Assembly (NCBI GenBank): GCA_003158355.1
Contig: PMIV01000217.1
Span: forward strand, 1 to 13,584
From: Anaerolineaceae bacterium
GTDB lineage: Bacteria > Chloroflexota > Anaerolineae > Anaerolineales > Anaerolineaceae
Direction: 5' to 3'
DNA length: 13,584 bases
Shown: piece after piece, positions 1-7,667 of the stretch
Numbering within the stretch: the first letter of the stretch is position 1
Layout of the letters: every line of letters begins with the position of its first letter
The notes under the pieces: model-generated
The model's input: only the letters and a program-made list of their open reading frames with translations
Told to the model about the DNA's origin: nothing
Databases searched by the model: none
Translations under genes and position numbers: made by a program

Positions 1-2
1 TA

Positions 3-59
3 TTGCTTTGTACGCTCTGGGTAGTGTTTATTGAAATGGCTTTTCTTAATCTGGTATAG
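3..59 (+). CDS. 3' end of an unidentified upstream gene, probably a membrane protein
   Basis: Frame 3 is open from the window edge to a TAG at 57-59 and encodes 18 residues, strongly hydrophobic (LLCTLWVVFIEMAFLNLV), as expected for the last membrane helix of a preceding protein. The stop lies 10 nt before the likely ATG of the next gene, which is typical operon spacing. Frame 2 is also open to a TGA at 32-34, so the choice of frame rests on hydrophobicity and spacing only. Too short to name. Confidence 0.3.
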   Translation: MLCTLWVVFIEMAFLNLV

Positions 60-69
60 GAAAAATGCA

Positions 70-1350
70 ATGAATAAAACAAGTCAATATCGCAAAGGTA
101 TTCTAATTAGCCTATTTTTATTCATGGCAATCTACCGTTCGCTATATGTTTTTGGTATTCACGGTATTGAGTGCCCTTCAGTTTGGCTTACACCAATCGG
201 TGCCTGCAATTGGACCACTGCTGCCTTTGAGATTCTGCTCTGGGGGGTAGTTTGTATTCTGTTTCTCCTGGAGCTCATCTGGAGTCACGGATTCAGACAA
301 TTTTTTGAGGGTTGTAAAATAGTTTGGCCGGTTTTTCTTTTTGTACTTTTTGCGGTATTTTCTTTGATCTGGTCGGTGTTATTTTCGGTTACGCTTTATA
401 AAGTTTTTGTTTTGATCGTTACCACTTTCCTAGCCATTTATACTGGTTTAATATTGGGAATAAAGCGGCTTCTCAATATTTTAGCATGGTTTTTTGCGTG
501 TGTTTGCATCGCAAGTTTGGGTTTTGTGCTTCTGCTGCCGCAGTACGGCATTCAGAATTATGAGTTATATATTGGTCCATGGAATGGAATTTTCTGGCAA
601 CGTAATTATCTGGGTTGTTTCATGGCGTTGGCGAGCACCGTTTTCTTGATCAAGATACTCGATTGGAAGTCCCTTTCACGATCTGGCAAAGGATTGAACC
701 TGGCATTATTGTTGTTTGCTGTTTTTTTGTTGGTGAAGAGTGATTCTGCGACGGGGATTCTGACAGCAGTTGTTTTGATAGTTTTATGCCTGGTTGTAGC
801 AGCGTGGTTGCGTTGGAGAAAATACTTGAAGCCAAGGCATTATTATGTAATCGGCAGCGTTGCAGTCGTGGTCATCGTGCTGATATGTGTAAATCTTAAT
901 TTCATTTTCGGACTTTTGGGCAGGAATACCAGTCTGACCGGTAGGATTCCTTTGTGGAGTTATTTGTTTCAGAATGTGATCAGCAAGAGACCTGTTTTAG
1001 GTTACGGTTATGGCGCAATCTGGAATCTACATGGATTCCGCGTTCAATTAGCCTTAAATATACATGAGAGTGTTCAGCTAGTCATCGGCGACAATGGTTT
1101 TATCGATATCTGGTTGCATTTAGGCATCATTGGGGTGTTCTTGATGGCTGGTTTGATTGTGATGGGATTTGTACGTGGGGTTAAATATTTTCTTCAGGAA
1201 CGCACGATCGAATCCACTTTACCCGTGGTTTTACTGGTCTTTGTGGTGATGACAAATATCACATTAAGTTTAATCCTTGAAACTGAAACTTTTGTCTGGG
1301 CAGTTGTTATTGCCAGCCAAACAGCAATTTCTTTTCCACATCGAAATTAA
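70..1350 (+). CDS. O-antigen ligase / polysaccharide polymerase family membrane protein (Wzy_C type)
   Basis: Predicted inner-membrane protein that would ligate or polymerise polysaccharide repeat units on the outer face of the membrane. The product is almost entirely hydrophobic, with about ten or more membrane segments. It carries two patches typical of the Wzy/WaaL (Wzy_C, PF04932) family. One is WNGIFWQRNYLGCF in the middle. The other is SLTGRIPLWSYLF followed by RPVLGYGYGAIW, with a later His and a DNGFIDIWLHLGIIGV stretch. An in-frame TTG at 31 would add 13 residues, but ATG at 70 is preferred because AGGA at 58-61 sits 8 nt upstream; this gives 426 aa, normal for the family. It follows another membrane-protein tail closely and ends at a terminator, so it is likely the last gene of a surface-polysaccharide operon. 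Ligase and polymerase cannot be told apart from sequence alone. Confidence 0.75.
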   Translation: MNKTSQYRKGILISLFLFMAIYRSLYVFGIHGIECPSVWLTPIGACNWTTAAFEILLWGVVCILFLLELIWSHGFRQFFEGCKIVWPVFLFVLFAVFSLIWSVLFSVTLYKVFVLIVTTFLAIYTGLILGIKRLLNILAWFFACVCIASLGFVLLLPQYGIQNYELYIGPWNGIFWQRNYLGCFMALASTVFLIKILDWKSLSRSGKGLNLALLLFAVFLLVKSDSATGILTAVVLIVLCLVVAAWLRWRKYLKPRHYYVIGSVAVVVIVLICVNLNFIFGLLGRNTSLTGRIPLWSYLFQNVISKRPVLGYGYGAIWNLHGFRVQLALNIHESVQLVIGDNGFIDIWLHLGIIGVFLMAGLIVMGFVRGVKYFLQERTIESTLPVVLLVFVVMTNITLSLILETETFVWAVVIASQTAISFPHRN

Positions 1351-1389
1351 AAACATTGTTTTTTGCAATTTTAGAGTAAATAGGATATC

Positions 1390-1425
1390 AGGGTCTTGCG
1401 TGTTTCACAAGGCCCTTTATTTTTG
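1390..1425 (+). terminator. Intrinsic terminator after the O-antigen ligase-like gene
   Basis: Nine-base-pair stem, AGGGTCTTG (1390-1398) pairing with CAAGGCCCT (1408-1416) with one G-T wobble, a 9-nt loop, then TTATTTTTG. It starts 39 nt after the stop codon and closes the upstream transcription unit. Confidence 0.8.
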
Positions 1426-2064
1426 ATGAAATCTGGGAATGTAATCTATTCTTCGGTTTTCTGTACTTGTTCTTTCTTAAAATATTAATGAAACCTTGTT
1501 AATCATCACAACAAGCAATAGTGAACCTCCATTGAAAAATGGTTCCGAGTACGAGAATTCAAAATGCAAAAGTAGTGGTGGCAATTATTTTCTGAAAACT
1601 TGCATTGTTAAGAAGGTTTATTACAAAGCGGTGACTATCCTTTTACATCAGTGAAGCAATCTTTCAGTTGAGAATGATGATCTACAATTTATTCTTGCTG
1701 TTCAGGCCGTAGCAAAGGGGACTGAATATCGACAGCAAATCAAAATCTTTCGGTTGAAATACTTTCTGCTTGCCAGGAAGGTAATCAGAATATCCAGAAG
1801 AGCAGCAATGAAGATTTCTAAAACATACTTTTTCATTTTCCAATCTATTCTTCGCATTTAATTCGGATTGAAAAAATGATTTCTGGTTTTTATTTTTACG
1901 AAAATGGGATACCAAATTATATGTAAAATGAAAGAAATTATGTTGAAGTTAAACATGTCTGACCACAACCATCATCCCTCTGAAGTAAAATTCAGGTAGA
2001 ATTTATTCGGTGTGAGTTTTCGATAATAACATCTCGTCTTCAATCATTCTTGAATGGGAAAATA
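1426..2064. other. AT-rich intergenic region without a convincing gene
   Basis: This 640-base spacer lies between the terminator and the next membrane-protein gene. I see no tRNA-like fold and no gene with both a start signal and family resemblance. Two weak coding-like traces exist. A minus-strand frame at 1836-1702 (44 codons, starting MKKYVLEIFIAALLDILITF) has one hydrophobic helix but a poorly spaced ribosome site. A + strand frame is open over about 1510-1653 and has no start codon. Both could be worn gene remnants or chance. The promoter of the gene at 2065 should be in the last 100 bases, but no clear -35/-10 pair stands out. Confidence 0.5.
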
Positions 2065-4083
2065 ATGTCCGAAAAAACTAGAGGTATCTTTTTGTTCGTA
2101 TTTAGTTTAACCATCTCTGCGTTGATGGAGATATGGTTATTGTTAACTCCTTCCCTTACTATAAATCCTTTTATTTTCAATTTGTCTCTGCAAAGATTTT
2201 TGATAATCTTGTTTGTATTTTTTGTCTTTATTGTTGAGGGAATTTGTTTATTTTTGATTCAAAAGAAGTCCGGCTGGAATGCATTTCAAAGGATTACTGA
2301 ATCACAGATTTTACATCCCCTGAGTTTCCTTATTTGTTTGTTTTCCGGTTTGGTTCTGATAGGCCTTTTTTTGAAACTTTTTGGTCCGAGAACACAATTC
2401 TTTACCCGGTTATTGCCACTTTTTTCCCTGTCTTTTTGCTTATCGCTTTTGTGGATTCTTTATCAGGAATGGGCGCATGGCTGGCAACTTGGAGGGCAAA
2501 TTCGTGCTAAATGCCTGTCCTTTTTAAAGGGAATGTTCCAATTTGTAAACCAGAAGGTAAACGTCCTTGAAGGATATTTTTCAAGAACATGGATGGTCGT
2601 CATTTTGCTTATGTTGGTCAATTTTCCTTTTGTTTTCTGGAATGCCATCAAATACAAAATGCCAATGGGTTTTGCCGGGTTATACACTCAAATGGCAGAA
2701 GAGATTGCACATAATCACTTTCTGCTTCCAATGGAAATTTCTTATTATGGTCCAGGAGGAGTGCCGTTTGCATATCCCCCGCTTGGCGCCTATTTAATGG
2801 CTTTTGTGACGAAGTTCTTTTCTATTTCGTCACTTTCTTTTTTGCGTTTTGCGCCGCCTTTTTTCTCTTTGGTAGCCACCATTCTGTTTTATTTTTTAGT
2901 TACCCGGTATACAAAATCTCGAGTTGCGGGGTTTGCTGCAGCGAATATTTTTGCTTGCTCAAGTGTTCTATATGGAATTCAAACGGCTGCCGGTGGAATT
3001 TTCCGGGCACTCGCTTTGTGTTTTCTCTTCGCCGGTCTTTTAGTGTATCAGAAATCGAATCAGGTTTTTAGGTTCCGTCCCATTTTCCTGACCGGTCTGT
3101 TTTTTGCACTTACTTTATTAAGCCATCTCGGATATGCTTTTATTTTTGCTTTAGTCCTTTTTATCTCGGCTTTGTCAAAACCATTTTCATGGCATCGTTG
3201 GAGATTTATTTTACTTTCAGGAATTTCCGGAATTGTTTTATCTTCCCCCTGGTGGGCTCTGGTCATCTACCGTTATGGCCTAAGTGTATTTTTCAATGCT
3301 TTTGGTTCTCATGGAAATAATTATTTCTTACTAATCTTATCCGGCAATAAACCATTATTGGAATGGCTGGCGATCAGTTTTGATGTGGTTCTACAGAATC
3401 CTTATGTTATTGGTCTGTCAGTAATTGGCGTTGTTTCTCTTTTGTTCAGTGGAGATATTTTTATCCCATTACTCGCATTCAGTTTGATGTTCTCTTCTTC
3501 TGAAAACGGCCGGTATTTGATCATAGTCGGGGCACTGGCAATTGGGGTGATCCTAAATCAAATCAGCCGTAGATATAAAATGCAAAAAGAATTAAAACAT
3601 TTATCCATAATTGGCATCTGCTTCTTGATCATATGTTTACTGATCATCAATCTATCGGAAGTACAAAATATTAACAAGGAAATACCAGCATTTTCTGAAG
3701 AAACACTCCGATTTGCTGATTATATAAAAGAGAATGTTCCGGGGAATTCCGAATTCCTGTTTGCTGGTGTTTTACAAGGCGGAAGCGGACAGGGAACAGA
3801 ATGGTTGCCGTATTTATTCCAATTAAAACCATCTTTTGGGGATTGGGGTGGAGAATGGGAAGGAACCGCAACTTCCAATGATGATCCTATTGCCAAAATT
3901 CTTCAATGTGAGCAAATACAATCATATAGCTGCCTGGAGGAGACAGTGAAAAGCAGCCATGCCAATCCTGATATCCTCATTGCCTATTCAACGGATACAC
4001 AATTAAATAGTGAAATTCTGGCCAGCGGAAAATGGATCAATAAATACGATGAAGGAACTTATGAACTGTGGATCAAAAAATAA
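2065..4083 (+). CDS. Large multi-pass membrane protein, probable GT-C-fold glycosyltransferase
   Basis: About 672 aa: some 10-13 hydrophobic helices over the first roughly 530 residues, then a soluble C-terminal segment of about 130 residues. Between early helices a loop reads MGFAGLYTQMAEEIAHNHF, followed by GPGGVPFAYPPLGAYLMAF. That arrangement (an acidic, helix-flanking first loop, then a PPLG-type motif) is common in GT-C glycosyltransferases, which use lipid-linked sugars on the outer face of the membrane. The family's typical acidic pair is not obvious; the Glu-Glu of AEEI is the nearest candidate. Start: an in-frame TTG at 2050 exists, but ATG at 2065 has GGGA at 2056-2059 with 5-nt spacing. 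The polysaccharide gene upstream supports a role in surface glycans. Substrate and reaction are unknown, and a plain membrane protein of unknown function remains possible. Confidence 0.55.
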   Translation: MSEKTRGIFLFVFSLTISALMEIWLLLTPSLTINPFIFNLSLQRFLIILFVFFVFIVEGICLFLIQKKSGWNAFQRITESQILHPLSFLICLFSGLVLIGLFLKLFGPRTQFFTRLLPLFSLSFCLSLLWILYQEWAHGWQLGGQIRAKCLSFLKGMFQFVNQKVNVLEGYFSRTWMVVILLMLVNFPFVFWNAIKYKMPMGFAGLYTQMAEEIAHNHFLLPMEISYYGPGGVPFAYPPLGAYLMAFVTKFFSISSLSFLRFAPPFFSLVATILFYFLVTRYTKSRVAGFAAANIFACSSVLYGIQTAAGGIFRALALCFLFAGLLVYQKSNQVFRFRPIFLTGLFFALTLLSHLGYAFIFALVLFISALSKPFSWHRWRFILLSGISGIVLSSPWWALVIYRYGLSVFFNAFGSHGNNYFLLILSGNKPLLEWLAISFDVVLQNPYVIGLSVIGVVSLLFSGDIFIPLLAFSLMFSSSENGRYLIIVGALAIGVILNQISRRYKMQKELKHLSIIGICFLIICLLIINLSEVQNINKEIPAFSEETLRFADYIKENVPGNSEFLFAGVLQGGSGQGTEWLPYLFQLKPSFGDWGGEWEGTATSNDDPIAKILQCEQIQSYSCLEETVKSSHANPDILIAYSTDTQLNSEILASGKWINKYDEGTYELWIKK

Positions 4084-4165
4084 GTTTTGGTCGGCTGCCA
4101 ACTAAGTTGATAATGCTCGAAGCCATTCATTCTGCACCCATTTCTTCCTGCCCGCCAGATACATC

Positions 4166-5624
4166 TTATAGGTTAAGCCCTGCGAGCCGCTCCCCAAACG
4201 AACTGACACTTCGATACAGGTCGCGGTAGATCGAGTAACCTCTATCATAAATCTTGCTTCGTGCGGGATCGGGATAGATTATTTGCCCCTCACCAGGTAA
4301 CAATCTGGAACAAGCAGTGGGTATATCTGCAAACAGGCCCACCCCAACACCGGCGGCAAGGGCAGCTCCAAAGCTTGCCTGTTCGGTCACTCCGGTGGTA
4401 CGAATTTCGTGTCCCAGTACGTCAGATTGAATCTGAAGCCATAATGGGCTTCGTGCTCCACCACCAGAGGCAATAATTCGGTTCGCTTTTATTCCCAAAT
4501 TTTCCATAATGGATAAACAGTCTCTATAAGAATAGGCAACACCTTCCATGATAGCTCGCGTCATATGCCCGCGGTTATGTCGGAGAGTGAGTCCATAAAA
4601 GAGGGCACGCGCTTCCGGGTCAAAGCGAGGTAGGGCAAGAAAAAGAGTCCTTCACTACCGGCAGGTACTACGGCTGCTTCAGTGTTGAGGGCTTCGAATC
4701 CTTGCAGGTGAGCAAATGAGGTCTCCAACCACGAAAGTGAAAGACCCGCGCTCAGAGTAGCCGCTTCCACATACCAGGTTCCTGGCAGAATGTGTGGGTA
4801 TTCATTGCGGGGTTGAAAACCGGCTGCTCCACGACAGAAAAGAGCTGTCCACTCGTACTTGTCGTCACAGAGACTGTTCCTGGTGAAATTACGCCATTCC
4901 CAAGAGCCTGCATTGGCTGGTCCGAACCGTCCGCAATGACCGGAGTACCGAAGGCAAGCCCCGTTTCTTCCGCTGCCGCGGTTGTTACTCAACCCACAAC
5001 GGAAAGCGGGTCCGACAGTTCAGGAAAGTATGTTTCATCGAGGCCCAGGGTTTCTATGATCTTCTTCGACCACTGGCGAGTCGAGGTATCAAAGACCAGT
5101 GTCGATGAGGAATCGGTGATCTCTGATCCGATAGACCCAGTCAAACGATAGCGGACGTAATCCTTTGGTAAAAGCACAGTCTTGACCCGTTTGTAGTTTT
5201 CGCCCTCATAGTCACGCATCCACAGGAAACCAGGGGAAAGCGGATTCAATGTGATGCGGCTGAATATCTCTTTTCCCATGATCCGGTACACCGAATCGAC
5301 ATACTCGCTCGCAAGTTGGTCGCACCAGATGATGGCTGGCCGTACAACTTCGCGCGATTCGTCCAAAGGTACCATTCCGTGCATTTACCCGGAAAGACCA
5401 ACCCCTGCGATCTTGCGAGGGTCTACTCCCGTTTCACCTAACAAGCGTTTGATGGCCCCCGAGACTGCCAACCACCATGACGACGGATCTTGTTCAGCAT
5501 AACCGATCAATGGTGTGAGAATCGGGTACTCCCCGCTCGTATTTACAAAAACATAGCCTTCCTCACTTAACAGAAGCACTTTTGCGCTTTGTGTACCCAG
5601 ATCAATACCAAGAAGATATCTCAT
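4166..5624 (-). pseudogene. Decayed xylulokinase (FGGY family): two nonsense codons and two frameshifts
   Basis: Read with corrections, this is a full-length XylB-type sugar kinase of about 485 codons. It has the N-terminal phosphate-binding motif GIDLGTQSAKVLLL, EQDPSSWW, GLSG-stop-MHGMVPLD, RPAIIWCDQ, LLPKDYVRYRLTG, SDQPMQALGNG, TSGQLF, FLPYL, GVAYSYRD, and the C-terminal ASGGGARSPLW adenosine-binding motif. Lesions on the coding strand: TAA at 5387-5385 where the family has Gln before MHG; TGA at 4991-4989; a shift near 4785 after THTFC; and a shift near 4622 after FLPYLA, where the family's GERTP-type residues are also missing. Both shifts are net losses of 3n+1 bases. The start ATG at 5624 has AAGGTG just upstream and overlaps the stop of the preceding frame (ATGA). 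GC looks higher than in the neighbouring genes. A separate, intact xylB begins at 13289, so loss of this copy is tolerable. Confidence 0.9.
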
Positions 5625-5785
5625 ATCACCTTTTCCTGTAAAGTTGCGTTGGCTGCCAAAGCCTCAACCCTCGTCAATACTTTCGCTAAATAATTGACGT
5701 CTGAGCACTTTTCGGCACAAACGTGACGATCCTGAATATTCGCATAACGCATCAGAAAGAACAAAACGATTTTGGTAATTTCCAT
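5621..5785 (-). CDS. 54-codon open frame overlapping the pseudo-xylB start; unrecognised, possibly a gene tail
   Basis: ATG at 5785 to a TGA at 5623-5621, which shares ATGA with the start of the kinase pseudogene, the classic sign of translational coupling. The predicted peptide runs MEITKIVLFFLMRYANIQDR, then HVCAEKCSDVNYLAKVLTRV, then EALAANATLQEKVI. The last 35 residues look like soluble, helical, ordinary protein rather than random translation. No good ribosome site precedes the ATG, and a TAG stands directly before it in frame. It may therefore be the surviving C-terminus of a once longer gene upstream of the kinase rather than a genuine small protein. I do not recognise the family. Confidence 0.35.
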   Translation of the reverse strand: MEITKIVLFFLMRYANIQDRHVCAEKCSDVNYLAKVLTRVEALAANATLQEKVI

Positions 5786-5971
5786 CTAAAAAAGAGCTGC
5801 CTAATATTTTAATCCAAATTCATTTTCAACATTTACGAATATATTATTTATTGTAATAATTACCGGTAAATCCTTGCTTCCGTCACCCGACAACCTAAAA
5901 CCTGTTTAGAAAAAGTTGTCTTTTTAGGCAGCCAAAAAAAAGTGTGCCCATGAATATTTTGGATTCTCCAT
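5786..5971. other. AT-rich spacer with a perfect 10-bp palindrome and nested inverted repeats
   Basis: The spacer holds the self-complementary TTACCGGTAA at 5860-5869, with the central CG common in LacI-family operators. A 9-bp inverted repeat (GCTGCCTAA at 5796-5804, TTAGGCAGC at 5924-5932) flanks it, and a small hairpin-capable stretch, CCTAAAA (5894-5900) with TTTTAGG (5922-5928), lies beside it. This was probably the control region of the minus-strand kinase cluster. No clear promoter hexamers are visible. Confidence 0.4.
5860..5869. promoter_or_regulatory. Candidate operator palindrome TTACCGGTAA (LacI-family-like)
   Basis: Perfect 10-bp palindrome with a central CG step, about 75 bp upstream of the 54-codon frame and 235 bp upstream of the pseudo-kinase start on the minus strand. 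The flanking bases do not extend the symmetry. The position suits an operator for the minus-strand cluster. No LacI-type regulator is encoded in this window, so the assignment is by shape only. Confidence 0.3.
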
Positions 5972-6178
5972 TTACTGCAACTTTTTGTGTTGGGGTATCA
6001 AACTTTTTTTCGATTTAACTTCAAACACCGCCTGAAATAGTTTAGGCGCTCCCAATTCCTGACCCCGTTTTCCAGGTAAGCACCTGCCTGCTTTCAGGTA
6101 GAATTCTCCAGGTTTAAGAACTAATTTTCCTTCGTCATCGAAAGATAACAACCTACAAGCAAAATTGGAAATACCAAA
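5972..6178 (-). pseudogene. Fragment resembling the C-terminal end of a GH3 glycoside hydrolase
   Basis: The minus-strand frame ending at TAA 5974-5972 encodes about 68 residues that look like real protein. It includes LLSFDDEGKLVLKPGEFYLK, then AGRCLPGKRGQELGAPKLFQ, then AVFEVKSKK. The pattern of an aromatic/acidic turn, LVL-PGEF, a Gly-rich segment and a closing F-V strand matches the final strands of the fibronectin-III-like domain that ends many GH3 beta-glucosidases and beta-xylosidases. No start codon or catalytic part is present. Upstream the frame runs into the AT-rich xylR promoter, so the rest of the gene has been lost. A GH3 beta-xylosidase relic would fit the sugar context. The family call is from memory of the motif pattern and is moderately uncertain. 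Confidence 0.45.
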
Positions 6179-6201
6179 ACGAAAAAAGCAAAAACAGGAT
6201 A

Positions 6202-6229
6202 TTGATTTTTTAAAAAAACTATATATAAT
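6202..6229 (+). promoter_or_regulatory. Sigma-70-type promoter of xylR
   Basis: TTGATT at 6202-6207, a 16-nt spacer, then a perfect TATAAT at 6224-6229. Transcription would start near 6236, inside the inverted repeat at 6233-6261, so a bound repressor would block initiation. Confidence 0.75.
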
Positions 6230-6232
6230 GTT

Positions 6233-6261
6233 AATTAGTTTATTGCTCCAATAAACTAATT
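6233..6261. promoter_or_regulatory. XylR operator: perfect 13-bp inverted repeat
   Basis: AATTAGTTTATTG (6233-6245), spacer CTC, then CAATAAACTAATT (6249-6261), the exact reverse complement. This closely resembles the XylR box of Bacillus and Lactobacillus (TTAGTTTGTTT with a short spacer and ACAAACTAA). It overlaps the predicted start of transcription and ends 28 bp before the xylR start codon, so it should mediate autoregulation and possibly control of the whole xyl cluster. Confidence 0.85.
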
Positions 6262-6289
6262 CAATAACTTCGCCAATTCAGGTGATCCA

Positions 6290-7510
6290 TTGTCAGCTAC
6301 CAGCAATACAGCCGATCAGGTGTGGGTACGGAAAATGAACCGCGCAATTATTCTGCAGGTTTTTCGCACAAACCCTACTCTTTCTCGGGCACGTTTAGCG
6401 ACCGAAACCGGGTTAAATCCAAGTACGGTTTCGGCAATTATTGGTGAATTAATTCAAGATAATTTGATTCGGGAAACAGATCTTATTCAATCAAGCACGG
6501 GCCGCCCGGGTCGTTTGTTGGAAATAAATCCCGAGGGGGGATGCGCTTTAGGGATTGAAATCGGTGTAGATTATATTGAATTTTTAATTACTGATTTTGC
6601 CGTAAATGTAGTTTGGCGTCAAAAACAATCCACTAACCCCGAAATCGGCCAGGAAGAGATCATGCAGAAGGTCTCTCACCTTGCGAAAATAGCTTCTGCC
6701 ATTATTCAGGATCGCCAATCTCACTTGCTTGGTGTGGGAGTTGGAATACCCGGGTTGGTGGATGTTTCCAGCGGTTTGTTACGTATTGCTCCAAACTTAC
6801 ATTGGGTAAATGTGCCTATTCGCGATGTTTTAGCAAAATATTTTGATTGTCCGATCTATGTAGAAAATGATGCCAATGCTGCCGCTTTGGGCGAATATTA
6901 TTTTGGTGCGGTTCGCAATGTAAAGAATTTTATTTATCTTAACACAGGTGTTGGATTAGGTGGTGGATTTGTAATTGGTGGGAAACTTTTCAGGGGGATG
7001 TTTGGCTATGCTGGTGAAGTCGGGCACATGATATTGGACGTCAATGGTGACCTTTGCGGCTGCGGAAAGCGCGGCTGTTGGGAAACATTTGTTGGTCCCC
7101 ACGCCGTTGAACAACGCGTACAGCACTCTTTAACTGCCGGAGCAAAATCAATTTTGAATGATATGGTGAAAGGTGATATCCAAAATATCGTTTTTGACGA
7201 TGTCGTTCAAGCTGCCAAAATGGGAGATCAAACCTCAATGGATGCCCTTGCAAAAGTGGCTTTTTATTTGGGAATTGGCATTGCCAATCTTGTGAATCTA
7301 TTGAATGTCGAAGTGATTGTTTTAGGTGGTGCGCTCAATAATGCCAGTTCCTTTATTTTGGAAGATATCGAGCGTGTTGTTTCGGCCAATACGCTTGCAC
7401 CCGGTAAAGAACATCTTAGAATTATCCCATCAGCACATGGTGCTGATGCCTGTGTTATGGGCGCAATCGCTCTTGTGCTTGATGAAATATTGCGTGAACC
7501 AGTTTTTTGA
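6290..7510 (+). CDS. xylR: XylR, ROK-family xylose-responsive repressor
   Basis: 406 aa, normal for ROK repressors. A winged helix-turn-helix occupies about residues 16-66 (SRARLATETGLNPSTVS as the recognition region), followed by the GRPGR wing at 71-75. The ROK sugar-kinase-like domain follows, with VGIPG near 151-155, ENDANAAALGE at 192-202, NTGVGLGGG, and the zinc-binding signature: His246 of GEVGH plus Cys256, Cys258 and Cys263 in CGCGKRGCWE. In the family, xylose binding releases the protein from DNA. The start used is TTG at 6290, with AGGTGA at 6280-6285. An ATG at 6335 would remove the conserved VRKMNR lead-in of the first helix, so it is less likely. It is the first gene of the xyl cluster and carries its own operator. 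That xylose is the inducer is inferred from the operator and the downstream genes. Confidence 0.9.
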   Translation: MSATSNTADQVWVRKMNRAIILQVFRTNPTLSRARLATETGLNPSTVSAIIGELIQDNLIRETDLIQSSTGRPGRLLEINPEGGCALGIEIGVDYIEFLITDFAVNVVWRQKQSTNPEIGQEEIMQKVSHLAKIASAIIQDRQSHLLGVGVGIPGLVDVSSGLLRIAPNLHWVNVPIRDVLAKYFDCPIYVENDANAAALGEYYFGAVRNVKNFIYLNTGVGLGGGFVIGGKLFRGMFGYAGEVGHMILDVNGDLCGCGKRGCWETFVGPHAVEQRVQHSLTAGAKSILNDMVKGDIQNIVFDDVVQAAKMGDQTSMDALAKVAFYLGIGIANLVNLLNVEVIVLGGALNNASSFILEDIERVVSANTLAPGKEHLRIIPSAHGADACVMGAIALVLDEILREPVF

Positions 7511-7530
7511 AATTTTAAGCAAATTACAAT

Positions 7531-7560
7531 CCAGAGGGGGGGCTAATTATCCTTTTTTTT
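7531..7560 (+). terminator. Weak terminator-like element between xylR and xylF
   Basis: A G-rich run (AGAGG followed by more G) can pair about 5 bp with CCTTT across an 11-12-nt loop and is followed by eight T residues at 7553-7560. The stem is short, so it may terminate only part of the xylR transcripts and let the rest reach xylF. No separate XylR box is visible between the two genes, which favours read-through. Confidence 0.3.
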
Positions 7561-7667
7561 GTGAAGGGAGGCACCGATAAGTAAAAAACAAAAGAAAATG
7601 AGATCCAATATATTTACGTCGATTTTCAACCAGGTTCCAATTATTTTACTCTAAGGGAGAACAAGAA

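Noticed and set aside
1682..1915. 77-codon minus-strand frame in the 1426-2064 spacer
   Set aside because: Lys/Asn/Cys-rich translation without a domain pattern or ribosome site. A different minus frame (1836-1702) looks slightly better, but neither is convincing.
1921..1999. 23-codon + strand frame starting MKEIMLKLNM
   Set aside because: Short, with no ribosome site and no recognisable features; expected by chance in AT-rich sequence.
4792..5151. 119-codon + strand frame opposite the pseudo-kinase
   Set aside because: The minus strand shows clear kinase homology through this stretch; the + frame has no family pattern and no start signal.
4093..5659. GGCTGCCAA at 4093-4101 and 5651-5659 flanking the pseudo-kinase as possible target-site duplication
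   Set aside because: The second copy lies inside the coding-like 54-codon frame, and no transposase, terminal inverted repeats or other mobile element signs accompany them. A 9-bp match at this distance can be chance.
7598..7654. 18-codon frame MRSNIFTSIFNQVPIILL before xylF
   Set aside because: No good ribosome site at the proper distance; its stop falls in the xylF ribosome site by chance.
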